Of a DNA stretch of 64,000 nucleotides, positions 37,901 through 50,488 are shown piece after piece. Position 1 is the first letter of the stretch, and each line of letters opens with the position of its first letter. The DNA lies in contig NC_080055.1 in assembly GCF_026212465.1 (NCBI RefSeq), forward strand, positions 15,980,245 to 16,044,244, in the 5' to 3' direction. Source of the stretch: Amaranthus tricolor. Lineage: Eukaryota > Streptophyta > Magnoliopsida > Caryophyllales > Amaranthaceae. Position numbers and translations under genes: made by a program. The notes beneath the pieces were generated by a model, which worked only from the letters and a program-made list of their open reading frames with translations, was not told where the DNA came from and searched no databases.

Positions 37901-39375
37901 TGGATTCTCCTATTGCAAGAGTTTTATTAAGAAGTGAAGGATTAGAAGGGTGCGGAGAATGTTGTCGCCGACCACTTTCCCGGCTGATTCATTATGGTGG
38001 AGCAAGTTTGGAAGCCCCAATTGATGATCCATTTCCAGATGAGTGTCTTTTAGCTGTAAGCATGACAACTATTCCATGGTATGCCGATCTGGCTAATTAT
38101 CTAGCAAGTGGAATCATTCTTGATGACTACTCATCTCAGCAGAAAAAGAAGTTTTTCTATAATGTCAAGAGACATTTTTGCGAGGACCCATTCCTGTATA
38201 GGCTGTGTGTTGATGGTGTAATTAGAAGGTGTGTTCCACAAGAAGAAGTACCTTCTATTATCTTGCATTGCCACGATCTGTCCTGCGGAGGTCATGCTAG
38301 TACCTCCAAGACTGCTACAAAAATTCTTCATTTTGGTTTTTATTGGCCTTCTCTATTCAAGGATACACATGCCTATGTCAAATCCTGCGATAGATGTCAA
38401 AGAACAGGGAATATTTTTAGAAGAAATGAAATGCCACTTAACAACGTCCTGGAAATCAAAGTTTTTGATGTATGGAGGGGGGGAGGTAGATTTCATGGGA
38501 CCATTCCCATCCTCCTTTGGAAGTAAGTATATCTTGCTGGCAGTTGATTATGTGTCAAAATGGGTAGAGGCTATTGCATCTCCTACCAATGATGCACACA
38601 TGGTTACCAAGTTCTTCAAGAAAATTTTCCGTGATTTGGCACACCAAGGGTATTGATCAGTGATGGAGGGCAACATTTTTTGGAAAAGAGATTTGAGGGT
38701 GTATTAAAGAAATATGGGGTTTATCATAAGATTGGTCTAGGCTATCATCTGCAAACTAGTGGCCAAGCTGAACTCAGCAACCGAGAGATCAAGAGCATTT
38801 TGGAGAAGATGGTTGCAAGGTCAAGAAATGATTGGGCGAATAAGTTGAATGACTCTCTTTAGGCCTACAGAATAGCATTCAAAACCCCTATTAGAACCAC
38901 ACCATACAAGTTAGTCTATGGGAAGCCGTGTCATTTACCAGTAGAGCTTGAACATAGAGCATTTTGGGCAATCAAAGGCTTTAATTATGATTTACTATGT
39001 GCTTGTGAGAAGAGGTTGTTAAATATCAACGAACTTGATGAGAAACGCTTACATGCGTATGAGAGTTCGAGGCTATATAAGAAAAAGACCAAGCGATGGC
39101 ATTACAAGGGTCTTATCAAAAGGAGCTTTGAAGTTGGACAATTGGTGTTACTATTCGACTCCCGTTTGAGATTATTTCCAAGGAAACTAAAGTCACGTTG
39201 GACGGGTCCATTCAACATCACGAAGGTATTCCCCTATGGTTCCATCGAGCTGTCGAATGCGAAAGGGGAAACATTCAAGGTGAATGGTCAACGTGTCAAA
39301 CACTATCGCGCAGGTGAGCCTTTAGCGGGGCCAGTAGTAATGCCGCTTGAGCCCTTATGTGTTCTCAATGAATAA
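37901..39375 (+). pseudogene. Integrase of element D
   Basis: The HHCC zinc domain is present ([11 protein letters not shown]...[10 protein letters not shown]), preceded by PFPDECLLAVSMTTIPWYAD. The catalytic core lies in two frames: [20 protein letters not shown] with the first Asp, then [16 protein letters not shown] (second Asp) and [19 protein letters not shown] (Glu). A TAG at 38860-38862 interrupts the core; frame changes occur near 38480 and 38640. The C-terminal domain ([20 protein letters not shown]) ends VLNE at a TAA, 39373-39375. Confidence 0.86.
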
Positions 39376-40235
39376 TGCGCAACGGTCAAGCTAACGACCT
39401 TAAACGAGTGCTTGTTGGGAGGCAACCCAACTCTGGTATGTTTTTGTGTATATTAACTTTTATTTCTTGTTTTTGTTTTTATTATCTAACATATTTTATA
39501 TAGCATGCTTGTACTAAGTTGATGGATGTAGGATTTGATAGTTGGGTTGTTCATTATATGCATAAAAATGAGAAATCTGCACAACTGATGCTGCAAGGTC
39601 GAGCAAAGGGGTATTTCAAATATAACATTGCACTGCAGGTATTCTAATTGATTATCAGATAATAAAAACAATCCGCTCGACCAGCTGAGCAAGGTTGGCT
39701 TGGGTCGAGCGATGAGCGGGCATATGCAGTGAAGTAGGGGATTTGCTCGACCTGTCGAGCAGCCCTTCATTAGTTTGCTCGACCACTCGAGCAAATAACT
39801 AAGCCTTTTCCAGTATCATCAAGAGCAAAACAAAATGTAAAAGAATGAAACCTGTACTTTGCTCGACAGGTCGAGCGAGCTTGCTTGGTCGAGCGAGATG
39901 CAGTTTCTGACAGAATTCGCGTTTAAATTTAGTTTTGCTCGACTAATCCTTCATTTCTCACTCGAGCAATATCATCTCCTCCTACTTTTTCTCACTAAAA
40001 ACTCAAATCCTAAGCCCTAAAATCCTTCAATCCTTTTACATTCACTCATCAACAACATTTCACTCTTCAAATTCATCAATACATCCACATTTTTCCATTC
40101 TCATCAACATCCATCCAAATTAGGGCTTGAATTTTTATTTGCTTTCTGCTAATTAATCTTTGCTTTTTAGAAGAGATTTTGTGTTCTTTGCTTGTTTAAT
40201 ATTTGTTTTAAGAACATCATCAACAAAAAAAGCTA
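39376..40235 (+). promoter_or_regulatory. Spacer with LTR-like palindromic motif array upstream of the extra ORF of D
   Basis: 39668-39965 holds repeated motifs such as GCTCGACCTGTCGAGC, GCTCGACCACTCGAGC and GCTCGACAGGTCGAGC, plus GGTTGGCTTGGGTCGAGCG. The same motifs fill the U3-like part of D's LTRs (7320-7640, 43575-43885). A pyrimidine-rich leader follows to the ATG at 40236. I see no clear TATA box. A role in expressing the following ORF is inferred from position only. Confidence 0.5.
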
Positions 40236-41745
40236 ATGGCACCAAGGAGACAAAGGAGGAGAGAAAGGACTCCATCACCACAAAGAGTTGAACCCGACGA
40301 GGACTACCCCAACATAATTTTTAGGAATGAAGACCAACGAGATAAGTTTCAAAATCTCAAAGAAAGACCCATCATTCCTACTAGGTTTATTTGTGCTAAT
40401 GTGCTTAGAAACCTAGGATTATTTGAGTATGCTACGCATTTTTTTAGAGCAATAGGCATGGGTTTTATATTCAATATGCATAAAGAGACATACTTTGAGT
40501 TAGTCCTCGAGTTCTTAAGTTTCTTGACCATAACACAAGATGACTTTGGGGGAACCTCATTGTATTTTAGGATAGTTGGAATTGAGCGGTAGCTCACTAC
40601 GACTGAGCTTGCTGATTTATTTGGTCTGAACGACATGGGGGGAGGATTAGACTATGAATAGCACCCTTCCCAAATTTGGCCGTTAATATCAGAAGAACAC
40701 TTGACCAACCTGCAGAATTTAGTTCTGAAAAAGGTTCATCACCCTGTTATTAGCATTTGGCTCAAGTTCATGGCTGTCACCATTACGGCCAAATCTGAGT
40801 CCAATAAGGCCAATAGTAACGATCTGATTATTTTAGGCTCATTCCTCCGCCCTGAATGGGGTTTTACCTTTAACTTAGCTAGACTACTAGTCCACACATT
40901 CCACCATACTATTAATCAACCTAATACTGTTCGAACACCGATACAGTTTGGCGGCTCATCACCCAAATTGCTATGCATTTTGGTTGGAGAGGAGAAGGGG
41001 TACTACCTAGAGAGGCCACCACCATCAGTATGACCAACTTAGTTCAATCTAAGTGGCTAGAGCTTTCAAATGGTCAAGCATGGTGGAACCTTCATGACTG
41101 ACAAATAGGTATCCCTCTCCCCACCCAAGCTCTTCCCGACATAATCCCCAATCGTCCCACATATCTCTTTGGACTAGAAGGGCGGGTACCTGACCCTGTA
41201 GCAGTGGAAAGGCCACCACAACAGGCTTTTCCCAACCAGTACTCCCGTCGGAGACGAGGTGGCTCTTCTTCTACACACAAAGAACGTCACCCTTCACCTG
41301 CATTTGAGCAAGGAGGCCCATCCTCTACCTTTGAGTTTGGTGGGACCTCTCATGCAGCACCTCCACCCCCACCTTCACCCCATCATACCGACCCTGATCC
41401 CGTTCTGGCCTCTTTACAGCGCTTACACCTGCGTATGGACGATTTTGATCAGCGGTTTAACCGCATAGAGGCGCAACAAAGCCGGATCGACCAATTCATG
41501 GTCAATTACAAGCGAAGCCAATATCCGGTATATGACCATCATTACTGACAGGGGCATATCGCCCGGATCATATACACCCATCGTGGTACACACCGCCACC
41601 AGGTGATTTTGGTTATGTTTACGGTTCCAAGGGGGCGATAGTACATCTTTTGGTCCTTGAGCACAAGAAGAGGGAGATGATGATGAGGAAGATAATGATG
41701 AGGGAGATGAAGCGGATGAAGAGGGAGATAAGAGTGACAACTAGA
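40236..41745 (+). pseudogene. Extra Athila ORF after integrase (env position, function unknown)
   Basis: ATG at 40236 follows a leader and gives MAPRRQRRRERTPSPQR (basic start), then PTRFICANVLRNLGLFEYAT, YFELVLEFLSFLTITQDDFG and a stop at 40590-40592. The same frame resumes at 40701-41033 (GFTFNLARLLVHTFHHTINQ), and a shifted frame (41204-41548) supplies a proline- and serine-rich part with a coiled-coil-like LASLQRLHLRMDDFDQRF. An acidic Asp/Glu tail encoded at 41665-41740 comes last. The first part resembles the plant ATHILA ORF family. I see no signal peptide or transmembrane segment, so calling it an envelope protein is not justified here. Confidence 0.6.
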
Positions 41746-43328
41746 GTCCTCGTACCTTCTCTAAAGCCCTTTTGTCGCTTTGAGGACACTGCTTAGTTCG
41801 GCTTGGGGGAGGTGTTGTGTTTATAGTCTTCTTAGGTTCTTCTTGTGTATATATGCATGCTTTCGTTGATTTTCTTTCAGTTTTTTTTTACTTTTGTAAT
41901 TTACCTTACTATTTTCTTAATTTAATTATGTTTTCGATACCTTGAATCACATTCATGCACATTTTTGATCTTCAGTAGCTAACTTGATTTCATTTTGGGC
42001 CATATTTTATATCTATGTATGATACCTTGGCAAGTTTAGATTATTTATTCTAAATTATTTGATTTGAAATCCTGTGAACTTTGAGGTTTCAAAACAATAG
42101 TTGAGCATTGATTTGGTTTGTGGCACCGCCTTTGGGTATTTGTGGACATATTTTGAACCCGTGAGTATTTATTGAGCCCCTATCATGCATTCACGTAAAT
42201 TAATGAGATTGTGGATTTGTAGCGCACTAGGCATGACTTGAAGGACTTGGGCATTATATGGATCTAGTTACTAGTTTGGATCAAGTTTATTCTCTTTCAT
42301 TCTTACCCTTTTGTTAACCTACAATATACCCCACTTTCTTTCATATCTCATTCGAGCATTCCATTTTCTTTTGTATCCTTTCACTTTCACCTTCTTTCAC
42401 CTTCATCCCTAACTCTTTTGCAAACTAGTTTGTTTGTTTGATGGTATGTTGGTGGTTGGTTTATCACACTTGGCTTGAGTTTTTAGCTTGCATTGGTCTT
42501 CTTATATTTTCTTGATGTCACCATTTGTATATATCATGTTGATATTTCGATTTTAGACACAGTTGTATAAATTTAGTTGGTATTGTATGACTCTAAGAGT
42601 CCTTTGATTTTATTACCCGCGTTTGGTAGTGTAGTGTTTGTTTTTGTATCATCAAAAAAGAAGAAAAGAAAATAAAGAAAGAAAAAAGAAGTCAAAAATT
42701 TGTATAGAAAAATATTAGTAGTTAATAAATACCAAGTTGTGTGAAACCATGGGTCATTTTGGTTTATTTGGGTTAACTAACTAGTTATGCTACCTCTTTT
42801 TGTAACCTTACCCTTTTTTTACCCTTTCTACATTTCATCTTACTCTAACCTTTACCAATTCACCTCTTTTAGGTCGATCCACCTACTTCTAGTGAAGTCT
42901 TAGCCTTTGAGTCCTAAAGTACTGAGGTGCGAAACTTTGGCACATCTCTATTTAGAGGTTCACATCACTTTGAGCCATAGGATGAGGGAATGAGCGTAAC
43001 TTTAAACACTTGAGTGTGGTTGTTCATCTTGGCTAACATATCCAAAAGTGAGGTCCACTTAGACCCATTGTGATTGGTTTGTGAGTCTTAGACTCAGTAT
43101 GGTAAGGTCATTGCTTGACAATTTGTTTTGAAACACACTTCAATTTTTTTTTTTTAGAATTGATAATCATAGCTTGCCATCTTTTGATAAATTGTGGCTT
43201 GTGCGTTCATGACTATATCTGTTGTTAGATCATTCATGTGCAACTATGATTGGTTCTCGATGTTCATTTCTCTTTATGATAATGCAATGCTTGCTTGAGG
43301 ACAAGCAAGGGTCTGGCTTGGGGGAGTT
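41746..43328 (+). other. 3' untranslated region of D with two polypurine-like tracts
   Basis: No coding sequence recognised. The true polypurine tract GGCTTGGGGGAGTT lies at about 43315-43328, directly before the 3' LTR. A near copy, CGGCTTGGGGGAGGTG, occurs about 1.5 kb upstream at about 41799-41814. Both are preceded by GAGGACA-type sequence. Confidence 0.65.
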
Positions 43329-44049
43329 TGTTAGCTACATTTCATCTTTATTTTTACCCCTATAAGTGGCTTGTTTAGCGTGAGGAACCTACATGTTATC
43401 GCATTGGTTTATTGGATTTTACGCTTGTTTTGTTGCTTTGGTATTTTATTTCTTTTCAGGATCTAATTATCCACACCGAGCATAAACTAGCCCCTTTAGT
43501 TTCATATATTACTCACCTAAACACCGAGGGCTCAAAGAAGTGAAACATTATGAGCCAAGCCACAAAAAAAAGCCAAAATAGATCCACTCGACCAGAATAG
43601 GCTCGAGCCAAGGTGGCTCGAGCACCATTGCTCAAGCCAGAAGCTGAGTATTACATATCTAAATCTCGCTCGACCGGTCGAGCAAAGTTGGCTCGGGTCG
43701 AGAGAAGTGCCTTAAAACTTAAAGAGCTTCTAACCATCAGCACGATTCAATCCAGGTTAAATTACATCCGCTCGACCACTCGAGCGAAGCTAAATTTCAT
43801 ATTCTGTCCAATTTTTGAAGTTTCTGATGTTGGACCTGATGGTGGCTCGACTGGTCGAGCGGGATTCGCTTGAGTCGAGCGAAATGGGCGACAGTAGCAT
43901 GTGCGATCTTTTTAAAGCATCATTCAAGGTCCAATTACATTTATTGCTACTAATTGCTGCTGCCAAGACTGCCAGCCACCCTACCCTATCCACTAGAGGT
44001 GGCACCCCCCCCTCCTACAACCTAGGGGTGGTGGAGCAATCATGAAACC

Positions 44050-44094
<45 letters not shown>

Positions 44095-45263
44095 ACACTT
44101 GTTCTTGAAGCGAAGAGAGAGTTATCATCTCAGTTGTCACCTTTTATTTGGAGTAATTTCTATGTATTCTTCATAGCTTTGCTTTCATTTCAATTAAGAA
44201 TTAGAGTTAGCATAATTTCCCTTTCAATTTAATTAAGTATTTTTACTTTCTAAATACAATCTTAACTACATCCTTTATCGTAATATTTTGCAACTTGGAA
44301 TTCTTCAACCATTGGTGTACTATTATTAAAGCTTTTGGAAGGTATTACTTTGAATCATCAATTCATCTTGTTCATCCTTAGATTGAGCTTAAAAGAGTAA
44401 CTTCTATCCTTGCTTATGTTGTTTTCAATTCATGTCACTTAGTAATCTTTGATTGTTTGCCTTTAGTTTCATATATTCAAGCTTGTAGTTCTTCAAATTA
44501 TATTGCACTCATCTCTTTAGGACACTCTAGCTTAATTTATTCATCTATGATTCTTGGCTTGTTTGCAATCTACAATTTCAATATCAGTATAAGTGAGTAG
44601 TTTGTTTTGGCTAAGGCTAGGCATCATCACCATGTATGTAGTTTGAATTTCTTGCTTTACCTTTGGCTTGGTTGTGTTGTTTACGATTTATGATGGATTT
44701 GGATATCATGTTGTAGTGTCGTTGAATTGAGGACAAGAGTCGATTTTTAACGATAATCAATGCTTAAAAGTTATGATATCTCCATGAGAATAGGTAAATG
44801 CTTTGATTGGAAATGTTGAATGTGTGCTTCATGTCTTAAATTATGCTTAGCTCCATGAGAATAGGTAATTGAGTATGTTTACGAAGCTTTTGTTGCTTGA
44901 AAGAGAACATTAGTACTTATGATACGTTCTTCCCCATAACAAAATATCTATGACCTTAGGTTAATGTTTAGTAAACACTACTTTGGTGAGAAAGCCTAGC
45001 CTATGCTTCTTAATTTATTGATCATTTTATCTTTCTTTTAGTTCATTGTATCCTTATTTACTTTTATGATTTATTTTCATTAAGTACTTTTAATTGCTTA
45101 TTTTAATTATTTCTATCTCCAAACATCATATTATACGTTTTCGAACACACTAATCGATCGAGAAACTATTAACTTAACCCTGGATTCGACCCGTACATGC
45201 CAACGTACTACGCTACGCTGTGCACTTGCGGGATTACTATTGAAGGACATAAAGTCCCGATCA
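43329..45263 (+). repeat. 3' LTR of element D
   Basis: 1935 bp. Compared with the 5' LTR it has an extra TTTTATTTCTTTTCAG segment near 43443, a run of 44 C at 44051-44094, and a deletion that removes the TATA box (junction at about 44110). It ends CCGATCA followed by the duplication TAAGA. Confidence 0.9.
44051..44094. repeat. C44 homopolymer in 3' LTR of D
   Basis: Forty-four consecutive C where the 5' LTR has only about six (7803-7810). Real expansion or an assembly artefact cannot be told apart from one sequence. Confidence 0.9.
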
Positions 45264-47600
45264 TAAGAGTTGTCTATCCTTCATGCCCTTTTGGGTTCAA
45301 CTTCCTAAGCTTAAAGTGGAATACAGAAAAGGACTCTTCGGAAGATAACAAGTATTGTAGGGAACGTCATCAAACGGGACAATGCCACACAACAAAAAGC
45401 TAGATTGAGGTTTGCCCGGACTCCAGTTGAAATGAACACCCGTGATGGCTTTCAAGAGGAAATTCACTTCACTAATGTGAAGGACAAACTGGTAACACTA
45501 TAAGTGGTCTATGAATGGAAGCGTATCTTGTTTAACAAATGTAAAAACATAGGTCACATTGACCAGGACTGCAGAGGTGGACCAGGTAAGGAAAAGGCCC
45601 CGAAGAATGGCAGAAGACCGAGGAAAGATAAAGAAGGATACAAATAGTGGTCAAGAAGTAGTATGTAGTGAAGAAAAAATCGTTAATCCAGGAACCAAAA
45701 GGGGCAAAGGCACCAAGTGCCCTAAATAACCCAACTACTAGCAGGTCTCCCCATAGAGCAAGAAGCCTTGCAGAAAACCAACACCTCGGTGAAGTAACAA
45801 TCCATAACCCCTTTGTTGCCCTTGAGAGTTAAGTCGATGGTACTGTTGGGGAGGAAACCACTATTCTAAAACTCCCAATTTCAGCGCTGGGGGCTTACCC
45901 CATCGATAACAATGAATAGCATGCTTACTTTGAGTGGTAAGGACTAGGTGCCCTTGACCAAAGACTATGCCCTTCTTGCTGCTTTACTTATAACTTAGCA
46001 TGGCTTAAGTGAGGACGTATTATTGTTGCTTGGAAAAGTGATGAGGTCAGATTGGATATCAAACACTACAGTAATCAGGTTATTCATGTGGAAGCAACCC
46101 CTTTAATCGATAAAATATGATTTTTCTCCTTTATGTTCGGTGCCAGTGACAAGAAAGGGAGAGAAGATCTCTTCACTTAGCTTGAGGGCATAAAGCCTCA
46201 CATTGTAGGCCTGTGGCTAATCATGGGAGACTTCGACTGCGTAGCTAACATAGGTGAAAGAATACAACCAAGACCTTGTAGTCGTGAAATGGAACCTTAA
46301 AGGAGATGTATGGAGGTCTGTGAGATACGTGATTTGAAAAGCACAGGGAGATTCTTCACCTGGACCAATAAGCAAGAGAATACCGCGAGAGTGTTAAGCA
46401 AATTTGATCGAGTTATGGGAAACGACTCTTGGGAAAGCATATTCCCCATGGCAGAAGATGTTTTCTTCTTAGAAGGGACTTTGATCATACTCCGCTGCTA
46501 GTCCTCTTCTTCAAGCAGCACAGAAGGACTAAACCGTTCAAATTCTCCAACCACTAGGGAAGCGAGAGGACTTCTTAGGGATCAATTCAGGACATATAGA
46601 GCACCCATATCCAAGGTCCTAAGAGTCACCAAATAATCATGAAACTCAATATGGTACTAACACTCTGTTACCATAAATTCAAGAAGGATAAACAGGCGGC
46701 AGTGATCCACACAGAAAAAAACCTTCTAAAAAGGACTCTGCGCTTCGACAAAATGCCAAAATTGAATGTAATGGCAGATATTCTCAAGAAGGCCAAGGAA
46801 GAAAAGGACTGTGCGCTTCGGCAAAAGGCAAAATTGATTGGCTTACAATGGGAGATCAAAACACAAAGTTCTTCCACCAGCCTATCTAGCGTAGATTTCA
46901 ATCAAACACCATTAATGTGCTCCACATAGGTAACGAGATCACAAGTGTTCAGGCTAGGATCCAATAGATTTTCCAAAAATACGACATGGATCTTCTGTGT
47001 AATGATATAGAATTTAGAAATTAAAGACAAGGGCCCAATACTCACAGCGGCCCGTCAAAACCTTCTATCTCTATTCTTCTCTGAGGAAGAAATTAAAAAC
47101 ACATTATGGAGTATTCCTTAGGATAAAGCCCCCCGACTTGATGACTTCAATAGTGGCTTCTACAAAGCATCGTAGCAGTTGTAAGTACTGATGTGATCAG
47201 AGCAATATAGGACTTCTTCGAAACTGGGGTTCTTCAGAAGGCTTGGAATGTGACAACCATCACCTTGATACCAAAGACTCAATGCCCAAATGGTCCAGAG
47301 AACTATCGGCCCCTCCTGTTGCAATGTCATCCATAAATGCAGCTCAAAGCTTGTCTGCAGCAGACTCAAACTTGTCATGCGGTCTATCATAAGCTTAACC
47401 AAGGCGCGTTTGTGGAAGGTCGCAGCATTCTCCATAATATCCTTCTATGCCAAGATGTGGTGACGCATTCTGGAAGAAAAAACTGCATGCCCAACTGCCT
47501 CCTTAAAATGAACCTTCGAAAGGCATATCATACTTTGAAATGGGCTTCCTGAAGAACATGATAGTCTCCCTCAACTTCCCCACCCGTTTTTCAATCCAAA
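45264..47600 (+). pseudogene. LINE relic, 3' half: ORF1 end, zinc knuckle, endonuclease, RT start
   Basis: Across the TAAGA duplication the ORF1 frame of 6660-7091 continues with FMPFWVQLPKLKVEYRKGLF. A zinc-knuckle remnant follows near 45535-45575 (KCKNIGHIDQDC, first Cys lost). ORF2 follows: LIMGDFDC-like sequence near 46215 and the endonuclease C-terminal region (STGRFFTWTNKQENTARVLS, KFDRVMGNDSWESIFP) at 46320-46460, then RT N-terminal blocks (LFFSEEEIKNTLWSIP, RLDDFNSGFYKA, QNAFVEGR-like GAFVEGRSI and a LRKAYHTLKW segment). Many stops and frameshifts. It ends at about 47600, inside RT, with no 3' tail. Confidence 0.78.
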
Positions 47601-48221
47601 AATTGAAATTTTAAGTCGAATAAAAATTAAAGCTCATTTCACTTTAGAAGACGATACTAAAAAACATAAGCATTCTTACCAACAAAAGATAAACCTTTAA
47701 TCAACAATTCAAGTTTTATTATTTTATTCCTACTTTTGCTACTATGACTTATAAATTTATTTATATAATATTTTGTTTTCAATTTCAATTCGGAATTTAG
47801 ATCTGTTCTAAAAGAGTAAATTCAGTGTGGATTGGACTTAAAAAGTTTAAACCAAATTGTTTTGGATTTAGATTGAAAAATAAAAAAACCGAATTAAATA
47901 TGGTTTAATTTGGTTTATTAGTGAAAGCCAAACCAAAAATGAACTTTCACCCATAATAACGACGAAATAGCTACGACTTGACAACCGCGCCTGTCAAAAA
48001 TAGCGATGATCTGGGGCTATAGTCAAGCCGTTGCTAATTTTTTTACCAGAAAAAATTTTATAAATAGGCGAGGAACTAGGTGCGGTTTTGTCGTCTAGAA
48101 ATTAAATATTTTGTCGTCGCTAAGCTGCCGCAAGATCATCGACAATTTTTAAAAAAAGGCGCCTAACATTTCTTCTTCACAACCTTTTGACCGTTGCAAT
48201 ATTATCATATTTGTGTAGTGA
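47601..48221. mobile_element. AT-rich DNA ending in a probable CACTA right terminus
   Basis: 47945-48221 has short repeats of the kind AATAGCGACGA and GTCGTCGCTAAG and ends TTTGTGTAGTG, the complement of a CACTACACAAA start. This looks like one subterminal region of a CACTA element. I could not find the matching left end; 47601-47940 has no recognisable content. Confidence 0.4.
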
Positions 48222-48449
48222 TACTCTTCGATGTCAACCCATTAAAGCCGCCTAATCATCACCAAATAATACATAACGCCCGTTGATTATTAATTAATAT
48301 ATATTATACTTATAGTAATATTACCATTAAGATATAATAATTAAATTATATTACAATATAGTTTACAAAACTAAGTTTTATTACAATATATAATAAAACT
48401 ATATAGATATAATGTATAGAAGAAAAACTAGTTACTACCATGTACACGT

Positions 48450-49912
48450 AATGGAAAGAAACCATACTATCGATATGGCTTCCATGTCATCAATACTAAT
48501 AATTGATTATGCTTTCTTCCCTTGTTCTTATACCCTGATAAGTTGTCGTGTGCTGGAAATCATTGACAATGTATAAAAGCACTGCATGGAATGTGAACAC
48601 CTCATTAGCATGAGCATTAAAGACAAAAATCCCTTCATCCCACATATTTCTCAAATCCTCAACAAGAGGTGCAAGATATACTGATATTTATGACATTCCT
48701 AGGTTCTTTAGGACCCGGGATTAAAAGCAAAAATTTAATTTACTTATGTTCCATGCACAACCAAGGAGGAAAATTATAGATGACTAAGAGTACCAAGATA
48801 CAAAGGCTTTTTAGAAGCCTTTGCCAACAAGTCAAAAACATGAAGACATTTGTCTAACTCATCCGCGACCCCTCCTTCATCTCATTAACACAATCTAAAT
48901 CCTTATTGATAACCTCTTTATTAGTCTCCTACTTATTATTATTTTTCACCTTTTGAACAACCTTCTTCTTTGTGCACATTTTGTTGTAAACTTACTCCTC
49001 ATCATGCCAAACTCAAACATGTATTGAGGCCTAAACCCGGCCACGTCAAAGTATATGCACATTAAAGATGTCAACATTATCGATCTTTGATACATTAACA
49101 TACTTAACTTATTGTTCATAAAACCAATTCCCCTTGTCCTAACTTGATCTCCGATAGTAATATCCACAAATTCTAGCATTTCAATGCTACCATTCATCCA
49201 AGAATGATCTTTTGTAATTGCAAGTGACATTAAGAAAAAGACTTTTACATTAAATTTCCTTATATCGAAAATAGAAATACATCCAAGAACTAAGTAATAC
49301 TAGGCATTCTAGTAAAATTACAGAATAAGGTTTTTTTTTCAAAACTTACTCCTAAAAAGTAAGTCTTGAACGAGTAACTAGACATATGGAGATGATGCTT
49401 TAACTTTTAATTCATCCAATCATGTATGAATTGCAAACAAATAACTTATATTCACCACTAACAAAATTAATATTCATATTCTTTGTCCAAATTTGGTCCA
49501 TTCATTATCCTAATTAACCTTAATAAATCAAAATTAGTACACACAACACACAATTTGTTCATCCACGTCAAAATAACATTGAAAATGAAAATAACATGGA
49601 AAATGCCTTTCGACATAAAGATTAAAATAAGTTTGAAGAAAGTAGTATATACTACATTGGGCGAGTAATATAATTAGAGATGACAAAAAACCTATAAGTC
49701 GAGGTTTTACTGAACCACAATATATTATTGATTATATGTTGCAATTCTATGGACTTCGCAACATATGATTAGTTATATGCTTCGTTTTGTTGGAATCGCA
49801 ACATATATCATTTTTGGAATTCAAAAAGTATTATTTCTTATTTACACTTGTTCTTATACCCTAATAAATTGCAGCATGTGTTATCATGTGGTAGATAGCC
49901 TTTTTCAACTAA
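48450..49912 (-). pseudogene. Decayed CACTA element H with TNP2-type transposase fragments
   Basis: 48500-48930 is homologous at DNA level to 51100-52040, which encodes TNP2-type transposase on the minus strand. The open frame 48946-49230 (minus) includes ITKDHSWMNGSIEMLEF, compatible with the start of a TNP2 protein. Repeats such as TATATGTTGCAATTC and GAATCGCAACATATA lie at 49735-49810, and a terminus-like CTTTTTCAACTAATG ends near 49912, close in sequence to the right end of element I. Much of the transposase core is missing. Confidence 0.55.
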
Positions 49913-50488
49913 TGACTCAACAAATGCAATAGAAATTCGACACTTTATGCACCAGAATCTAGATTCAACCCTATCGTGATTAGACTCTTATTTTGAGTGA
50001 TTTTACGTTGATGTTAATTTTACAGTTTTGAGATGACTACTAGCTATAAAAGGTGTACACATAAATAAAACTCTAAGTTTCACTGCTAATGTAAAACAAT
50101 TTTGACTAAGATTTCATACTAATACATAGATAAAATTATTGGGAAAAAGGTCACATGGAAAACAAATGTTACAATGACAAACCAATATGTGGAAGTATTA
50201 AGAAGATAATAATGAAACCACATCATTTAACTTCATTTAGTTGATATGTAGAAATGTCAGATTCACATAAATTTACTGTGTTCATCAACAATTTATTTTT
50301 TTTATTTATTGCAAAATATCGTATTACTTCAAAATAATAACAATTAAAATTTTATTTATCTCACATGTTTTGGTAGTATCCTACAGATTTCAATTCGTAT
50401 AATTGGTAGAAACATGTGCATCATAACATGACAATCATGGGATTTCATGCTTCCTAACTTCAACTTACCATTATGAACACAAATCTTT

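Noticed and set aside
40236..41745. Calling the extra Athila ORF an envelope protein
   Set aside because: No signal peptide, transmembrane helix or fusion-peptide-like segment is visible; only position suggests it.
47780..47945. hAT-like end with GGTTTGGTTT-type repeats
   Set aside because: AACCAAA-rich sequence is suggestive, but no inverted terminus or 8-bp duplication could be found.
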